Assembly: GCF_046127645.1 (NCBI RefSeq)
Contig: NZ_CP175919.1
DNA from: Clostridium_F caseinilyticum
GTDB taxonomy: Bacteria > Bacillota > Clostridia > Clostridiales > Clostridiaceae
DNA: 64,000 nucleotides
Reading direction: 5' to 3' (one strand)
Shown piece by piece: positions 37,071-47,391 of the stretch. A model generated the notes under the pieces. It ran no database searches. It worked only from the letters and a program-made list of their open reading frames with translations, and was not told where the DNA came from. Numbering within the stretch: position 1 is the stretch's first letter; each line of letters starts with the position of its first letter. Both the position numbers and the translations under genes were made by a program.

Positions 37071-38357
37071 TTACACTTCATTTTGTATTAAATTTTCATA
37101 ACTTTGTCTTCTACAGACTAATTTTGTTTTATCATTATTAACAAAAACTACAGATGGTAATAAAGCTTTATTATAATTACTTGCCATAGAATATCCATAA
37201 GCCCCTGTATTTAATATTGCAAGCAAATCATTAGTTTCTACTATTGGTAACTTTGCGTTATTTATAAGTACATCACCTGACTCACAACATTTTCCCACTA
37301 TTTTTACTTTTTCTACCAAATCATCTAAGACTTTATTACACACTACACATTCATACTCTGATTTATATAATGCAGGTCTTATATTATCTGTCATTCCTCC
37401 ATTTACAGCTACATATTTAGCTACATTAGGAATTTCTTTAATAGAACCTACAGAATATAATGTAACTCCTGAATTTCCTACTATTGATCTACCTGGTTCT
37501 ATTACTAAAATAGGTTTCCTAATTCCTATTTCCTTTGAATAACTTTCTACTTTATTTAATATAATTTTGCAAAACTCCTCTATTTCTTTAGGTTTATCTC
37601 CCTCTTTATAATATATTCCAAATCCACCGCCTAAATCTAATTCTTCTATTTCTATATTTAGGTCTTCATTAATTCTCTTTATTAATTTAAGCATTATTTC
37701 TATTTCTTCTTCATAGGGTTTTGTTTCAAATATCTGGGAACCTATATGACAATGAATTCCTACAAATTGCAAGTTTTCTAATTCATAAGCTTTTTTTACT
37801 GCTTTAATAGCCCCATTATCTATTAATGTAAATCCAAACTTAGAATCTATTTGACCAGTTTTAATATACTCATGAGTATGTGCCTCAATACCTGGAATTA
37901 TTCTTAAAATTACCCTTTGCTTCATACTCTTATTTTTACAGGCAGTATTTATTATATCTAACTCCTGAAAATTGTCCACTACAAAAGTTCCAATGCCTAA
38001 ATCTATGGCCATTTCTATTTCTTCCATAGTTTTATTATTACCATGAAAATATATCTTTTCCATAGGGAACCCACTTTTATAAGCAGTAAATATTTCTCCT
38101 CCTGATACTACATCTAAAAAAAGGCCTTCTTCTTTTACTAAATTACACATAGCTTTAGTAAGAAAAGCTTTCCCTGCATAAGCTACTTTATTTTTTCCTA
38201 TATTAAATGAAGTTATATATCTTCTACAATTATCTCTTATAAGAGTTTCATCCATTACATATAAAGGTGTTCCAAATTTTTTAGCTAAGTCTAAAGTATT
38301 TATTTCACCTATACATAAATTATTGTTCCTTATATTCATACTTCCAAATAGTTTCAT
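37071..38357 (-). CDS. lysA: Diaminopimelate decarboxylase
   Basis: 428 aa from the ATG at 38357; family members start MKLFG, and the upstream GTG at 38372 abuts the lysC stop. The SD (GTGGGAGT region) is close, so the start is not fully certain. Last step of lysine synthesis: meso-DAP to lysine. Fold type III PLP enzyme: PLP lysine in YAGKAF (Lys63), GIHCHIGSQIF near 195, LDLGGGFGIYY near 240, EPGRSIVGNSG near 295, and CESGD near 350 at the active site from the partner subunit. Follows lysC with no gap, both under the lysine riboswitch. Confidence 0.95.
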   Translation of the reverse strand: MKLFGSMNIRNNNLCIGEINTLDLAKKFGTPLYVMDETLIRDNCRRYITSFNIGKNKVAYAGKAFLTKAMCNLVKEEGLFLDVVSGGEIFTAYKSGFPMEKIYFHGNNKTMEEIEMAIDLGIGTFVVDNFQELDIINTACKNKSMKQRVILRIIPGIEAHTHEYIKTGQIDSKFGFTLIDNGAIKAVKKAYELENLQFVGIHCHIGSQIFETKPYEEEIEIMLKLIKRINEDLNIEIEELDLGGGFGIYYKEGDKPKEIEEFCKIILNKVESYSKEIGIRKPILVIEPGRSIVGNSGVTLYSVGSIKEIPNVAKYVAVNGGMTDNIRPALYKSEYECVVCNKVLDDLVEKVKIVGKCCESGDVLINNAKLPIVETNDLLAILNTGAYGYSMASNYNKALLPSVVFVNNDKTKLVCRRQSYENLIQNEV

Positions 38358-38372
38358 ACTCCCACATCCCAC

Positions 38373-39575
38373 TTATAAATTAAATTCTTTTGCCACTAAA
38401 TTTATAGCATTTATCTTATCTTCTACGTTTATTGCACAAGTAATTCTTATTTCTGAAGTTGTTATCATTTTTACTTTTATATTATTATCACTAAAAATTT
38501 TTAACATTTTAGCTGCTACACCAGATGTATTTTTCATTCCTAATCCTACTATAGAAAATTTAGTTAAGTTTTCATCAATTTTTATTTTGTCCTTTGATGC
38601 ATAATCATTTATTATTTTCATGCTATCTTGTAAATCTTCTTTTGGTATAGTAAAAGATAAACTTGTTTTACCATTTATAGGTGCTGTTTGGCTTATCATG
38701 TCTACATTTATTCGCTTTTGAGCTAATTTACTAAATATATCTGCTATTATATTTATACTATCTTTTATATCTTCAATTGTTATTGCAACATCCTCATCAC
38801 TAGTTGCTAATCCGGTTACTGATTTTATTTCCATATTCATATTATTCATCCCCCTAATAACTGTTCCCTTAATATTACTATTACTTAATCCTACATAAAT
38901 AGGTATATTATATTTCTCAGCTAATTCTATAGATCTTGAATGCATAATTTGTGCTCCTAAGCTAGATAGTTCCAACATTTCTTCATAATCTATATAATCT
39001 AATTTTTTAGATTCATTATATACCCTCGGATCTACACTATAAATTCCATCTACATCTGTATATATTTCACATATAGCATTATTTAATTTTGCTGCTATTG
39101 CTACTGCTGAAGTATCAGAACCACCTCTTCCTAAAGTTGTTATATTGCCATCACAATTTATTCCCTGAAACCCTGCAACAACAACAGCCTTTCCTTCTTT
39201 TAAACTTTTATCTATCTTTTTTTTATCTATATCATTTATTAAAGATTTTCCATGTTGTCCATTAGTACTTATATTTATTTGATAAGCGGTATAACTTATA
39301 GCACTTTCTCCTAATTCCTTAATTGCCATAGATAAGAGTGATGCGGATACCATCTCCCCTGTAGAAATTAGTGCATCTAATTCTCTTTTATCTGGTATAT
39401 TACTTATATCTTTAGCTAAATTTATAAGATTATCTGTGGTGTGCCCCATAGCAGAAACAACAACTACTATATCATTTCCTTCTTTTTTTCTGTTTACAAT
39501 GGATTTGGCTACATTTTTTATTTTTTCCACTGTTGCTAAAGATGTACCTCCATATTTTTGAACAATTATTCCCAT
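38373..39575 (-). CDS. lysC: Aspartokinase
   Basis: 400 aa, first step of the aspartate pathway. N-terminal kinase with VQKYGGTSLA (5-14), STGEMVSASLLS and GRGGSDTSAVA (about 149-159), then two ACT domains (about 265-330 and 345-400) for amino-acid feedback. First gene behind the lysine riboswitch, so this is the lysine-regulated isozyme; lysA follows immediately. SD AAGGGGGA. Confidence 0.95.
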   Translation of the reverse strand: MGIIVQKYGGTSLATVEKIKNVAKSIVNRKKEGNDIVVVVSAMGHTTDNLINLAKDISNIPDKRELDALISTGEMVSASLLSMAIKELGESAISYTAYQINISTNGQHGKSLINDIDKKKIDKSLKEGKAVVVAGFQGINCDGNITTLGRGGSDTSAVAIAAKLNNAICEIYTDVDGIYSVDPRVYNESKKLDYIDYEEMLELSSLGAQIMHSRSIELAEKYNIPIYVGLSNSNIKGTVIRGMNNMNMEIKSVTGLATSDEDVAITIEDIKDSINIIADIFSKLAQKRINVDMISQTAPINGKTSLSFTIPKEDLQDSMKIINDYASKDKIKIDENLTKFSIVGLGMKNTSGVAAKMLKIFSDNNIKVKMITTSEIRITCAINVEDKINAINLVAKEFNL

Positions 39576-39644
39576 ATATATCCCCCTTATTTATAAATAA
39601 AATATTTCAATTTAAAATTTAATAAATATATTGGCTCATGTATT

Positions 39645-39696
39645 TTATAAAAAATAAAAAATAATGCAACAAAGGAACACCTTTGCTGCATTATTC
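39645..39696 (-). terminator. Riboswitch terminator before lysC
   Basis: AATAATGCAACAAAGG / CCTTTGCTGCATTATT (39660-39695, one mismatch) followed on the minus strand by a long T run (39645-39659). It sits directly after the lysine aptamer and is the expression platform. Confidence 0.9.
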
Positions 39697-39730
39697 AAAT
39701 AATATAAATAAATAATTTGCAACTTCCGTG

Positions 39731-39899
39731 TACCTATGCAGCTCTCCACTTTTTCAAGTGACAGCCTTACATATATTCTATGCAAAGCCAGGAAAAATTT
39801 TTGCAAGACTTCTTCCTTCGGCCATAATCCCTTTCTTTATTCCTCACAGTCTGCCGACTAAGAATAAATACTGATAATTACAGCGCCTCTCCATAAGTA
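39731..39899 (-). promoter_or_regulatory. Lysine riboswitch (L box)
   Basis: Minus-strand aptamer bounded by the P1 pair TACTTATG / CATAGGTA. Conserved L-box parts in order: GGAGAGGCGCTG, AGTA, GGGATTATGGCCGAAGG, CTGGC, GGCTGTCACTTG and AGTGGAGAGCTGC. It precedes a terminator hairpin, so lysine binding should stop transcription of lysC-lysA. Confidence 0.95.
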
Positions 39900-39969
39900 G
39901 CTTTTATTTAATTGAATTTTTATTAGTTTAACATGAATAATAAAACTAATCAATAGCTATTTATTATTT

Positions 39970-41274
39970 TTATTTTAAAGTATAAAATTTCTTCAGTGAT
40001 TCTATCATGTAAACCTGATCTTTTACTCCTCCAAGTTCTCTGACAGAATGCATGGCTAAAAGTGCAGTACCTACATCCACAGAATCAATATTTACATGAG
40101 TTGAAGATATAGGTCCAATAGTAGATCCGCCTCTTTCATCAGATCTATTAACGAATTTTTGTACTGGCACCTCAGCCAAATTACAAATTTCTTCATATAC
40201 AGATATAGAATATACATCAGAAGTATAGCTTTGATTTGAATTAATTTTTATAACTGGTCCTTTATTTATTATAGGTTTATTCGTTGGATCAGCCTTTTCT
40301 TCTCTATTTGGATGAACTGCATGAGCAGAATCACAAGATATCATAAAAGATTTAGAAAGAATTCTAAAATAATCTTCTCTATCTTTTCCTAATCCTATAA
40401 CAATTCTTTCTATAATACTTGAAAGTAATGGAGAATCTGCTCCTTGTTTTGTAGAACTACCTACTTCTTCGTTATCAAAACAAACTAACATTTGAGTTGA
40501 ATATTCTATATCACTTTCTATCAAAGCATTTAATCCTGCATGAACCATAGACAAATCATCTAATCTAGGAGAAGATATAAATTCATCATCTATGCCCATA
40601 ATACATCCTTTTTCAAATTCATATAATAATAATTCAAAATCTAATATATCAGATTTTTTTACATTTAACTCCTTACATAATATCCTTAATAAATAATCTT
40701 CTTCCTCTAATTTTTCATTTATCAATCCTAAAATAGGTAACATATCTTTTTGTTTATTTAATTCATAACCTTTATTAACATTTCTATTCATATGAATAGC
40801 TAAATTAGGTATTATAAGTATTGGTCTTTTCACATTAACAAGCTTCATTTCAGGATTAAACGGGTTTTTACCCCTTACTGTAACTCTTCCCGCTAAAGAT
40901 AAAGGCCTGTCCATCCAAGTATTTAATATAGGACCTCCATATACTTCTGTATTTAATTTTATATAATCTCCTTTAGAAAACATTTGTGGATTTGGTTTTA
41001 TTTTAAATGTTGGTGAATCAGTATGAGCCCCTACTATTCTAATACCAGAATCCTCTATTTCTTTATTTCCAATACAAAAAGCTATAATGGCAGATTGATT
41101 TTTTATAGTATAATACTTTCCACCTTTTACAAGATTCCATTTTTCACTGTCTTTGAGTTCTTCATAATGATTGGAATCAAGTATATATTTCATATTGTTT
41201 ACAACATGAAAAGGCGAAGGACTATCATATATAAAATTCAAAAGATTCTGAGATATTTTTAAATAACTATTCAC
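39970..41274 (-). CDS. apeB: M18 family aminopeptidase
   Basis: 434 aa, zinc aminopeptidase of the aspartyl aminopeptidase family (PepB/ApeB-like). Metal and active-site motifs: GAHTDSPTFKIKP (about 81-93), DDLSMVHAGLNA, DNEEVGSSTKQGADSPLL (about 270-287) and CDSAHAVHPNREEK near 320, with STIGPISSTHVNIDSVDVG near 395. Cytoplasmic, no signal peptide. GTG start with SD GTAGGTGG. Single gene, unlinked in function to the lysine operon next to it. Confidence 0.93.
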   Translation of the reverse strand: MNSYLKISQNLLNFIYDSPSPFHVVNNMKYILDSNHYEELKDSEKWNLVKGGKYYTIKNQSAIIAFCIGNKEIEDSGIRIVGAHTDSPTFKIKPNPQMFSKGDYIKLNTEVYGGPILNTWMDRPLSLAGRVTVRGKNPFNPEMKLVNVKRPILIIPNLAIHMNRNVNKGYELNKQKDMLPILGLINEKLEEEDYLLRILCKELNVKKSDILDFELLLYEFEKGCIMGIDDEFISSPRLDDLSMVHAGLNALIESDIEYSTQMLVCFDNEEVGSSTKQGADSPLLSSIIERIVIGLGKDREDYFRILSKSFMISCDSAHAVHPNREEKADPTNKPIINKGPVIKINSNQSYTSDVYSISVYEEICNLAEVPVQKFVNRSDERGGSTIGPISSTHVNIDSVDVGTALLAMHSVRELGGVKDQVYMIESLKKFYTLK

Positions 41275-41596
41275 AAAAACACCACCTACTTATATTTTAT
41301 ATTAATTATACCAAATAAACTCATAAATATTATATATGTATTATATTATTAATAACCGGATTAACCCCTTTATTTTCCACAATATATAAATAATTCTACT
41401 ATTTTCTTACAATTACGCTCTTACCTCAATATTAGTTAGCTGTACTTCACAATAAATATGATAAAATTTGTTTTAAATACATACCAATTACTTGATATCC
41501 AATTTTCCAAATATCAATTTGTTTTTTCCCTGAACATTTTTTCACTTACAAGTTTTGTTTCTTTAATTAATTATTTAATAAGTTATTTAAAAAATC
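41275..41596. other. Non-coding spacer upstream of apeB
   Basis: AT-rich. A 72-codon open frame on the plus strand (41458-41676) has no ribosome binding site and runs through the terminator at 41597, so I do not call it. No RNA motif seen. Confidence 0.5.
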
Positions 41597-41663
41597 ATAA
41601 TCTGTGCACCCTCTATTTTTATAACAATTATTCTATCATTTTTATGGAATTTACACAGATTAT
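41597..41663. terminator. Terminator after the sugar cluster
   Basis: ATAATCTGTG / CACAGATTAT arms with further partial pairing inside a 47-nt loop, and T-rich tracts outside on both strands. Confidence 0.6.
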
Positions 41664-41784
41664 TTTATACTCTTAAAAATCCGCAACTTTAAAATCTTAA
41701 TTGTACAATTTATTCAATTTAATATATTTTAAATAACTACACATAAATATTTTGATATAGCAAACTAAACTTTGTATACAATTA

Positions 41785-42345
41785 TTATCTATAATACTTT
41801 ATACCTACATAATCATCTTTTAAAATAACCTTACCAACTATCTTAGCTGGAGTTCCAAAAGCTACGCTATAATCTTCAATATCCTTATTTACAAAACTAT
41901 TGGCTCCTATTATACATCTTTTCCCAATATTTACTCCATGTGTTATTATACTCATACTTCCTATATAAGTATTTTCTAAAATTGTTACGTCTCCTTTTAC
42001 TAAATCTTCCTTTCCCCCACTTACAACCCTTAAAGATGAATCATGAGTATATATTTGTACTCCTGTTGAAATATCGCAGTTATCTCCAATGGTAATTTTC
42101 CCATTTATCCCTTCAATCATAGTGAAAGGACCAATCCAAACATTATTTCCTATTTTAACATCCCCCATTATTACACTGGTATCATATATACTAGATCCTT
42201 CTCCTGCTTTTATTAGAGCTGCTTTCTCCCATCTATCATATAAAAGCTCATTGGTTGGAAGTATTCTGTTAAAATTTTTTTTCATTTCTAACCGTTCTTC
42301 ATCTAAATATCTCTTTAAATACTCCTTGATCTTCCTATTATCCAT
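41785..42345 (-). CDS. Left-handed beta-helix acyltransferase
   Basis: 186 aa. Hexapeptide repeats run from about 55 to 155 (MGDVKIGNNVWIGPF, ITIGDNCDISTGVQIYTHD, NTYIGSMSIITHGVNIGKRCIIGANSFV), with catalytic-type His in YTHDSS and THGVNIG. Typical of sugar O- or N-acetyltransferases. Last gene of the sugar cluster, 91 bp behind the aminotransferase, so it may acetylate the amine that enzyme installs. Confidence 0.85.
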   Translation of the reverse strand: MDNRKIKEYLKRYLDEERLEMKKNFNRILPTNELLYDRWEKAALIKAGEGSSIYDTSVIMGDVKIGNNVWIGPFTMIEGINGKITIGDNCDISTGVQIYTHDSSLRVVSGGKEDLVKGDVTILENTYIGSMSIITHGVNIGKRCIIGANSFVNKDIEDYSVAFGTPAKIVGKVILKDDYVGIKYYR

Positions 42346-42436
42346 ATATCCATCTCCACCATGTTATTAATATATATCCCATCTATAATTAATTTAATTA
42401 AATTAAGACTTTTAATTATTTCCCCTTAAATTCTTA

Positions 42437-43540
42437 TTAATTACAAATATGATCCTTTAGTTGACTTACTATATAATCGATTTCATTATCCTTTATTCCT
42501 ACATAAAGAGGTAATGCTAATCCTTGTTTCCACGCAAAACTTGATTTTTTAAATTCTTTATGATCATAACTATATTTTTTCTTATAATAATCTTGTTCAT
42601 GAACTGCATAAGCTCCAATATTTGTTTCTATACCCTTTTCTTTTAAACTTTTTATAAGAGAATCTCTATTTATGGTTTCATTTAAAAGTATATGATAAGT
42701 TTGCCATATATGTTTACTATATTCTTTTTCTCTTGGTAAAATTATTTCTTTTATATTATATAATCTTTCGTTATATTTATTAGCTATCATTTTTCTAACT
42801 TTATTTATTTTATCTAATTTTCTAAATTGGGCAACTCCAATAGCCCCTTGTATATTGGTCATCCTATAATTAAGGCCAGCAAATATAAATTTAGGTGTTC
42901 CATAACAATAATCCATACCATGATTTCTTATAGCTCGTATTTTTCTTGCAAATTCATCATTGTTAGTTACAACTATACCGCCTTCACCAGTTGTTATTGA
43001 TTTTCTAGGATGAAAGCTAAAACATCCTAAATCTCCTATAGTACCTATTTTTTTATTTTTATACTCAGCACCTAAAGCACAGGCTGCATCTTCCACTACC
43101 TTTAGATTATACTTTAATGCTAAATCCATTATTTTATCCATATTTGATACTTGACCAAATTCGTGTACTGGCATTATTACTTTTGTATTATTATTAATTT
43201 TATTTTCTATCTTATCTGTATCAATACAAAAATCATCCAAATTTATATCTACAAAAATACTTTTAGCTCCCATATGCTCCACCACATTTGATGTAGCTGG
43301 AAATGTAAAATCTGGTACTATAATTTCATCGCTAGATTTAATATCTAGTGCAATTAAAGATAAATGTAAGGCTGCTGTTCCATTGCTTACAGCTATAGCG
43401 TGCTTAACATTCAAATATTCCTTTATCAAATTTTCAAATTCTTCTACTTTATTCCCTTGCACCAGATATCCTGAATTTAAAACATCTTTTATTTCATTCA
43501 TCTCATTATCATCAATAAAAGGTACTGATAATCTAATCAT
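42437..43540 (-). CDS. DegT/DnrJ/EryC1-type sugar aminotransferase
   Basis: 367 aa PLP enzyme. VSNGTAALHLSLIAL near 55-69 binds the cofactor phosphate, VVEDAACALGAEY near 155 stacks on PLP, and CFSFHPRKSITTGEGG near 184 carries the PLP lysine. The family transfers an amino group from glutamate to a keto-sugar nucleotide. It overlaps the epimerase by 8 bp (translational coupling), fitting successive steps on one sugar. C-terminus normal. Confidence 0.92.
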   Translation of the reverse strand: MIRLSVPFIDDNEMNEIKDVLNSGYLVQGNKVEEFENLIKEYLNVKHAIAVSNGTAALHLSLIALDIKSSDEIIVPDFTFPATSNVVEHMGAKSIFVDINLDDFCIDTDKIENKINNNTKVIMPVHEFGQVSNMDKIMDLALKYNLKVVEDAACALGAEYKNKKIGTIGDLGCFSFHPRKSITTGEGGIVVTNNDEFARKIRAIRNHGMDYCYGTPKFIFAGLNYRMTNIQGAIGVAQFRKLDKINKVRKMIANKYNERLYNIKEIILPREKEYSKHIWQTYHILLNETINRDSLIKSLKEKGIETNIGAYAVHEQDYYKKKYSYDHKEFKKSSFAWKQGLALPLYVGIKDNEIDYIVSQLKDHICN

Positions 43541-44504
43541 TATCTAAATTCCTCCCATACCATTTTATTGTTTCTCTCAACCCTTTTTCTAAATCATATT
43601 TAGGCATAAATCCTAAAATATTTTTAGCCTTATCTATACTTGGTATTCTTAGTTCAACATCAACATAATTTTTAGGAATATATTTAATTTTAGAATTTGA
43701 TTTTGAAATATTTTTTATAAGTTTAGCTAACATACTTATGGTAATTGTTCCTCTTGGATTCCCAATATTAAAAGAATTTCCTATTGCATGCTCATTTTCA
43801 AGACAAAGCATAATTCCATTTATAAAATCTTCTATATAGCACCAAGATCTAATTTGATCACCATCTCCATGGATATTAATATCTTCATTTTTTATAGCTC
43901 TTGTTACAAACTGATGTATAGCCCCTTCGCCTACTTGTCCTGGACCATATATATTAAATGGTCTAACTGAAACAGCAGGTAATTTATACTCTTTATAATA
44001 ACTATAAGTTAAATGTTCTCCTGCTAATTTACTTATGGAATATGTCCACCTTGCTTCTCCTACAGGAGCCAAATTTGTATTAGAATTTTCTTCCACCTTA
44101 TATGCATAAGATCCAAAAACTTCTGATGTTGAAAAATCTACAAATCTTTCTAGAAATCCCTCACAATTTTTTAAAGCTTCTAAAATATTAAATGTACCTA
44201 TCGTATTAACTTTCATGGTATTAACAGGATTTTTTATAACTGTATCTATTCCTGCAACAGCTGCTAAATGAACAACTATGTTAGGTTTTATTTTCTCTAT
44301 AGTTTTTTTTAAATTATCAAAATCTAATACATCTCCTTGTATAAGTTTTACATTAGAATAGTTCAGCAAATTAGTATTTTTTATAGAATTTCTATTAAGA
44401 TTATCGTATAGCCATATTTTATTATTTTTATATAACTCTTCACATAGCTTTGTTCCTATAAAACCTGCTCCACCTGTTAATAAGATCTTTTTATTTTTAA
44501 TCAC
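43533..44504 (-). CDS. NAD-dependent sugar-nucleotide epimerase/dehydratase
   Basis: 323 aa extended SDR. NAD loop GGAGFIGTKL (10-19), Ser/Thr in FSTSEVFGS near 123, catalytic YSISK near 150, and SVRPFNIYGPGQ near 177. It acts on a nucleotide sugar, as UDP-glucose 4-epimerase or a 4,6-dehydratase; TxxxEVFG with Glu after Ser favours dehydratase chemistry. GTG start with SD GGGGGA. Second gene of the cluster. Confidence 0.9.
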   Translation of the reverse strand: MIKNKKILLTGGAGFIGTKLCEELYKNNKIWLYDNLNRNSIKNTNLLNYSNVKLIQGDVLDFDNLKKTIEKIKPNIVVHLAAVAGIDTVIKNPVNTMKVNTIGTFNILEALKNCEGFLERFVDFSTSEVFGSYAYKVEENSNTNLAPVGEARWTYSISKLAGEHLTYSYYKEYKLPAVSVRPFNIYGPGQVGEGAIHQFVTRAIKNEDINIHGDGDQIRSWCYIEDFINGIMLCLENEHAIGNSFNIGNPRGTITISMLAKLIKNISKSNSKIKYIPKNYVDVELRIPSIDKAKNILGFMPKYDLEKGLRETIKWYGRNLDND

Positions 44505-44522
44505 TAAAATTCCCCCATAAAA

Positions 44523-45806
44523 TTATTTATATATATCAATTAACTGTTTAGCTATTTTATTCATATCATGATATTTCTTGGTATACTCTATTCCTTTTTT
44601 AGCTATATCATTTAAAATGTGCTTATTTTTTAATATATACTCTAATTTTTGTTCTATATTATTTGGATTAGCCGATATTATTGGAATATCTTCTGGATAA
44701 TTATTTTTCATATAATCGCTTATATAACAAACTACAGGTTTACCCATGGACATGCATTCTATAGAAAACAACCCATAACTTCCTCCCAATATCTGATCAA
44801 TTATTAAGTCTGCTTCTCTATAAATTTTTTTTGCTTCTCTATGAGGAACCTTCTCTACTAATTGAAAATCAAAACTATATCTTTTCTTTAAGTTGTCTAT
44901 TGCTTCAATTATATATTTTGTTCCTTTGCATTCTGCATTTGTTGGAGCATGAACAATAAAAAACTTCTTATCTTTATAATCATTTACTATTGGCTTATAT
45001 TCATTAATATCTATAGCCTGAGGTATAAAATATACATTTTTATAACATCCGTCAATATACCTGTATAACTCCTGATCAGCAACAATACAATTATCTATAT
45101 ATTTTGCACATAAATCTATTTTCTCCCTAATATGTTTTTCATTTTTTGTTTTTACTTTAATATATTTATTTATCTTTATAGCTTTAGAATACTGCCTTAT
45201 TTCTGAACCCCAATAGTTCATAAAAACCTTTTTATTTATTTTCTTTAATATCTTTATATCTATTAAATTTGCCCAAAGAGTTGATCCAAAGAAAAAATGA
45301 AATACATCAAATTGAGAAATTAATTTAGATAGATGTTTAATTATTGTATTATTGTCACCATACAACTTAAAATCAGAACTATTATAATTAATCCAATTAG
45401 GATAATAATTTAAAGTAAATGATTCTACCCCTTGTTTCCTAAGAGCTTTTGAATATGTGGTCATTTGATTTGCAATTTCCATAGTTCCAAATAAAACTTT
45501 TAGATTTCCTTTTACTTTTGGCTTTTTTGTAGTGACATAATTTTCTACTTTTAAATCTAAATCAGGATGCATGAATTGATCAACAACAAATTTTTCTATT
45601 TCCATATTGTATTGCTTAATTTTTTCTATAGTTTCTAAATCATTATTCCTATACTCTAGTTTATAAATTTTATCTTCTATAGATTTCTCTAGAATTTCAT
45701 TTTGGCAATAAAACAAAGCTTTTCTATACTCTATTAAAGAATTAAATATTTGATTTTTTTCTTCATAATCTACAGCTAAATTATATGCTTCATTAAACTC
45801 ATTCAC
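44523..45806 (-). CDS. GT-B type glycosyltransferase
   Basis: 427 aa. Helical N-terminal region (1-85), then GT-B fold: LKVLFGTMEIANQMTTYSKALRKQGVES (about 98-125) resembles the acceptor-side first strand, and the C-terminal half has FIVHAPTNAECKGT, ADLIIDQILGGSYGLFSIECMSMGKPVVCY (about 330-360), matching the GT4 E-x7-E donor site in reduced form. Resembles transferases of spore-coat or cell-surface glycans. First gene of the cluster, 18 bp ahead of the epimerase. GTG start (SD AGGAAAGG). Confidence 0.8.
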   Translation of the reverse strand: MNEFNEAYNLAVDYEEKNQIFNSLIEYRKALFYCQNEILEKSIEDKIYKLEYRNNDLETIEKIKQYNMEIEKFVVDQFMHPDLDLKVENYVTTKKPKVKGNLKVLFGTMEIANQMTTYSKALRKQGVESFTLNYYPNWINYNSSDFKLYGDNNTIIKHLSKLISQFDVFHFFFGSTLWANLIDIKILKKINKKVFMNYWGSEIRQYSKAIKINKYIKVKTKNEKHIREKIDLCAKYIDNCIVADQELYRYIDGCYKNVYFIPQAIDINEYKPIVNDYKDKKFFIVHAPTNAECKGTKYIIEAIDNLKKRYSFDFQLVEKVPHREAKKIYREADLIIDQILGGSYGLFSIECMSMGKPVVCYISDYMKNNYPEDIPIISANPNNIEQKLEYILKNKHILNDIAKKGIEYTKKYHDMNKIAKQLIDIYK

Positions 45807-46092
45807 TTTTTTATTCCTTTCCTATGAATATTTATCCTACATATTCATAATATTATTGTTATATATAATTAGTGAGAAATATCTTATAAAAAGTATCTAT
45901 AATAATCAATTTGAAAACAAAATTTAATTTGATTATTTTGTATATACTCATTCAAACACTATATATATAATCTTTTAAAATAAATAATCTTTTTAAAAAT
46001 CCCGAAAATATAAAATAAGAAAAAGTTTATATGTTATAATACATAATGAATTCTATTAGAATTTATTATTCTAAACTTGGCAGGTGTTTTCT

Positions 46093-47271
46093 ATGTTTAC
46101 TAGATTTCTAATAACAAAATTTATTAAAAATCATAACGATGTTAATAACAGAAAAGTAAGAGATGCTTATGGATATTTAGCAAGTATTGTAGGTATACTA
46201 TGTAATATCATATTATTTATAACCAAGTTATCTATAGGATTAATTTCAAATAGTATAGCTGTTATAGCTGATGCATTCAATAATTTATCTGATGCAGCTT
46301 CTTCTATAATTACATTTTTAGGTTTCAAACTTGCTTCAAAGCCAGCAGATAAAGAGCATCCTTTTGGTCATGGCAGAATAGAATATTTGTCTGGATTTAT
46401 AGTATCTTTTATGGTTTTATTAGTTGGTGTAGAATTTATTAAATCTTCTTTCAATAAGATAATTCATCCAACTTTAGTTAAATTTCAACTTATACCATTT
46501 GTTATTCTTATCCTATCTATTCTTGTAAAGCTATGGTTAAGTATTTTTAATAAATCTATAGGTAATAAAATAGATTCAAATGCTTTAAAAGCTACCTCTT
46601 TTGATGCGCTAAGTGATGTTATTGCTTCATTTTTTGTAGCATTATCTTTGATTATAAGTAAATGGATATCAATACCCTTAGATGGATATTTCGGAATTGT
46701 AATTTCACTTTTTATATTATACTCTGGTATAAGTTTAATAAAAGAAACATTAAGTCCAATACTTGGAGAAGCTCCAGATTCAAAGCTTGTAAATGAAATT
46801 ATAGATAATATTATGAGAAATGATTTAATAATGGGTGTACATGATTTAATAATACACAATTACGGGCCAAGACGATATATGGCGTCAATTCATGCAGAAG
46901 TTCCTTCAAATGAATCTATTGTTAAAATTCATGAAGTTATAGATAAAGCTGAAAATGAAATATCTAAAAAATTAGATCTTCTTCTAGTTATTCATATGGA
47001 TCCTATTAATGTAGATAATAAAGAAATAGCTTATACTCGTAAAGAAGTTGTTAAAATTCTAGAACAATTTTCTATAATAAAATCTATGCATGATTTTAGA
47101 ATGGTTGGCGAAGATGAATATAAAAATCTAATATTTGATATAGTAATAGATCATTCTTTTAAGCTTACTTCTGAATTGGAAAATCAACTAAAAAAAGATA
47201 TAGATAACTGTATAAAAAAGTTACATCCTAAATATAATACAGTTATAACCATAGATAGAGATTTTTATTAA
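46093..47271 (+). CDS. Cation diffusion facilitator efflux protein
   Basis: 392 aa from the ATG at 46093; a GTG at 46084 overlaps the SD GGCAGGTG. Six membrane helices in the first 215 residues. Metal-site helices: ADAFNNLSDAASS near 60 and ATSFDALSDVIAS near 165, with HPFGHGRIEYLSG between. The C-terminal cytoplasmic domain is about 90 residues longer than minimal CDF proteins, with a second ferredoxin-like part (about 300-392). Exports divalent metals (Zn, Mn or Fe) against protons. TATAAT at 46035. Confidence 0.92.
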   Translation: MFTRFLITKFIKNHNDVNNRKVRDAYGYLASIVGILCNIILFITKLSIGLISNSIAVIADAFNNLSDAASSIITFLGFKLASKPADKEHPFGHGRIEYLSGFIVSFMVLLVGVEFIKSSFNKIIHPTLVKFQLIPFVILILSILVKLWLSIFNKSIGNKIDSNALKATSFDALSDVIASFFVALSLIISKWISIPLDGYFGIVISLFILYSGISLIKETLSPILGEAPDSKLVNEIIDNIMRNDLIMGVHDLIIHNYGPRRYMASIHAEVPSNESIVKIHEVIDKAENEISKKLDLLLVIHMDPINVDNKEIAYTRKEVVKILEQFSIIKSMHDFRMVGEDEYKNLIFDIVIDHSFKLTSELENQLKKDIDNCIKKLHPKYNTVITIDRDFY

Positions 47272-47391
47272 CTTAATTTTTTATTTAATATATAAATACT
47301 CTAAAATCTATATATGAAAACTTTCATTAGTATACAAAATTATGTTTTGTGCATATTATATATAGTGATTTTAATTAAGGAGTTGATTTTT

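Noticed and set aside
41458..41676. 72-codon plus-strand open frame
   Set aside because: No SD and it reads through the terminator hairpin at 41597-41663; composition is that of AT spacer.
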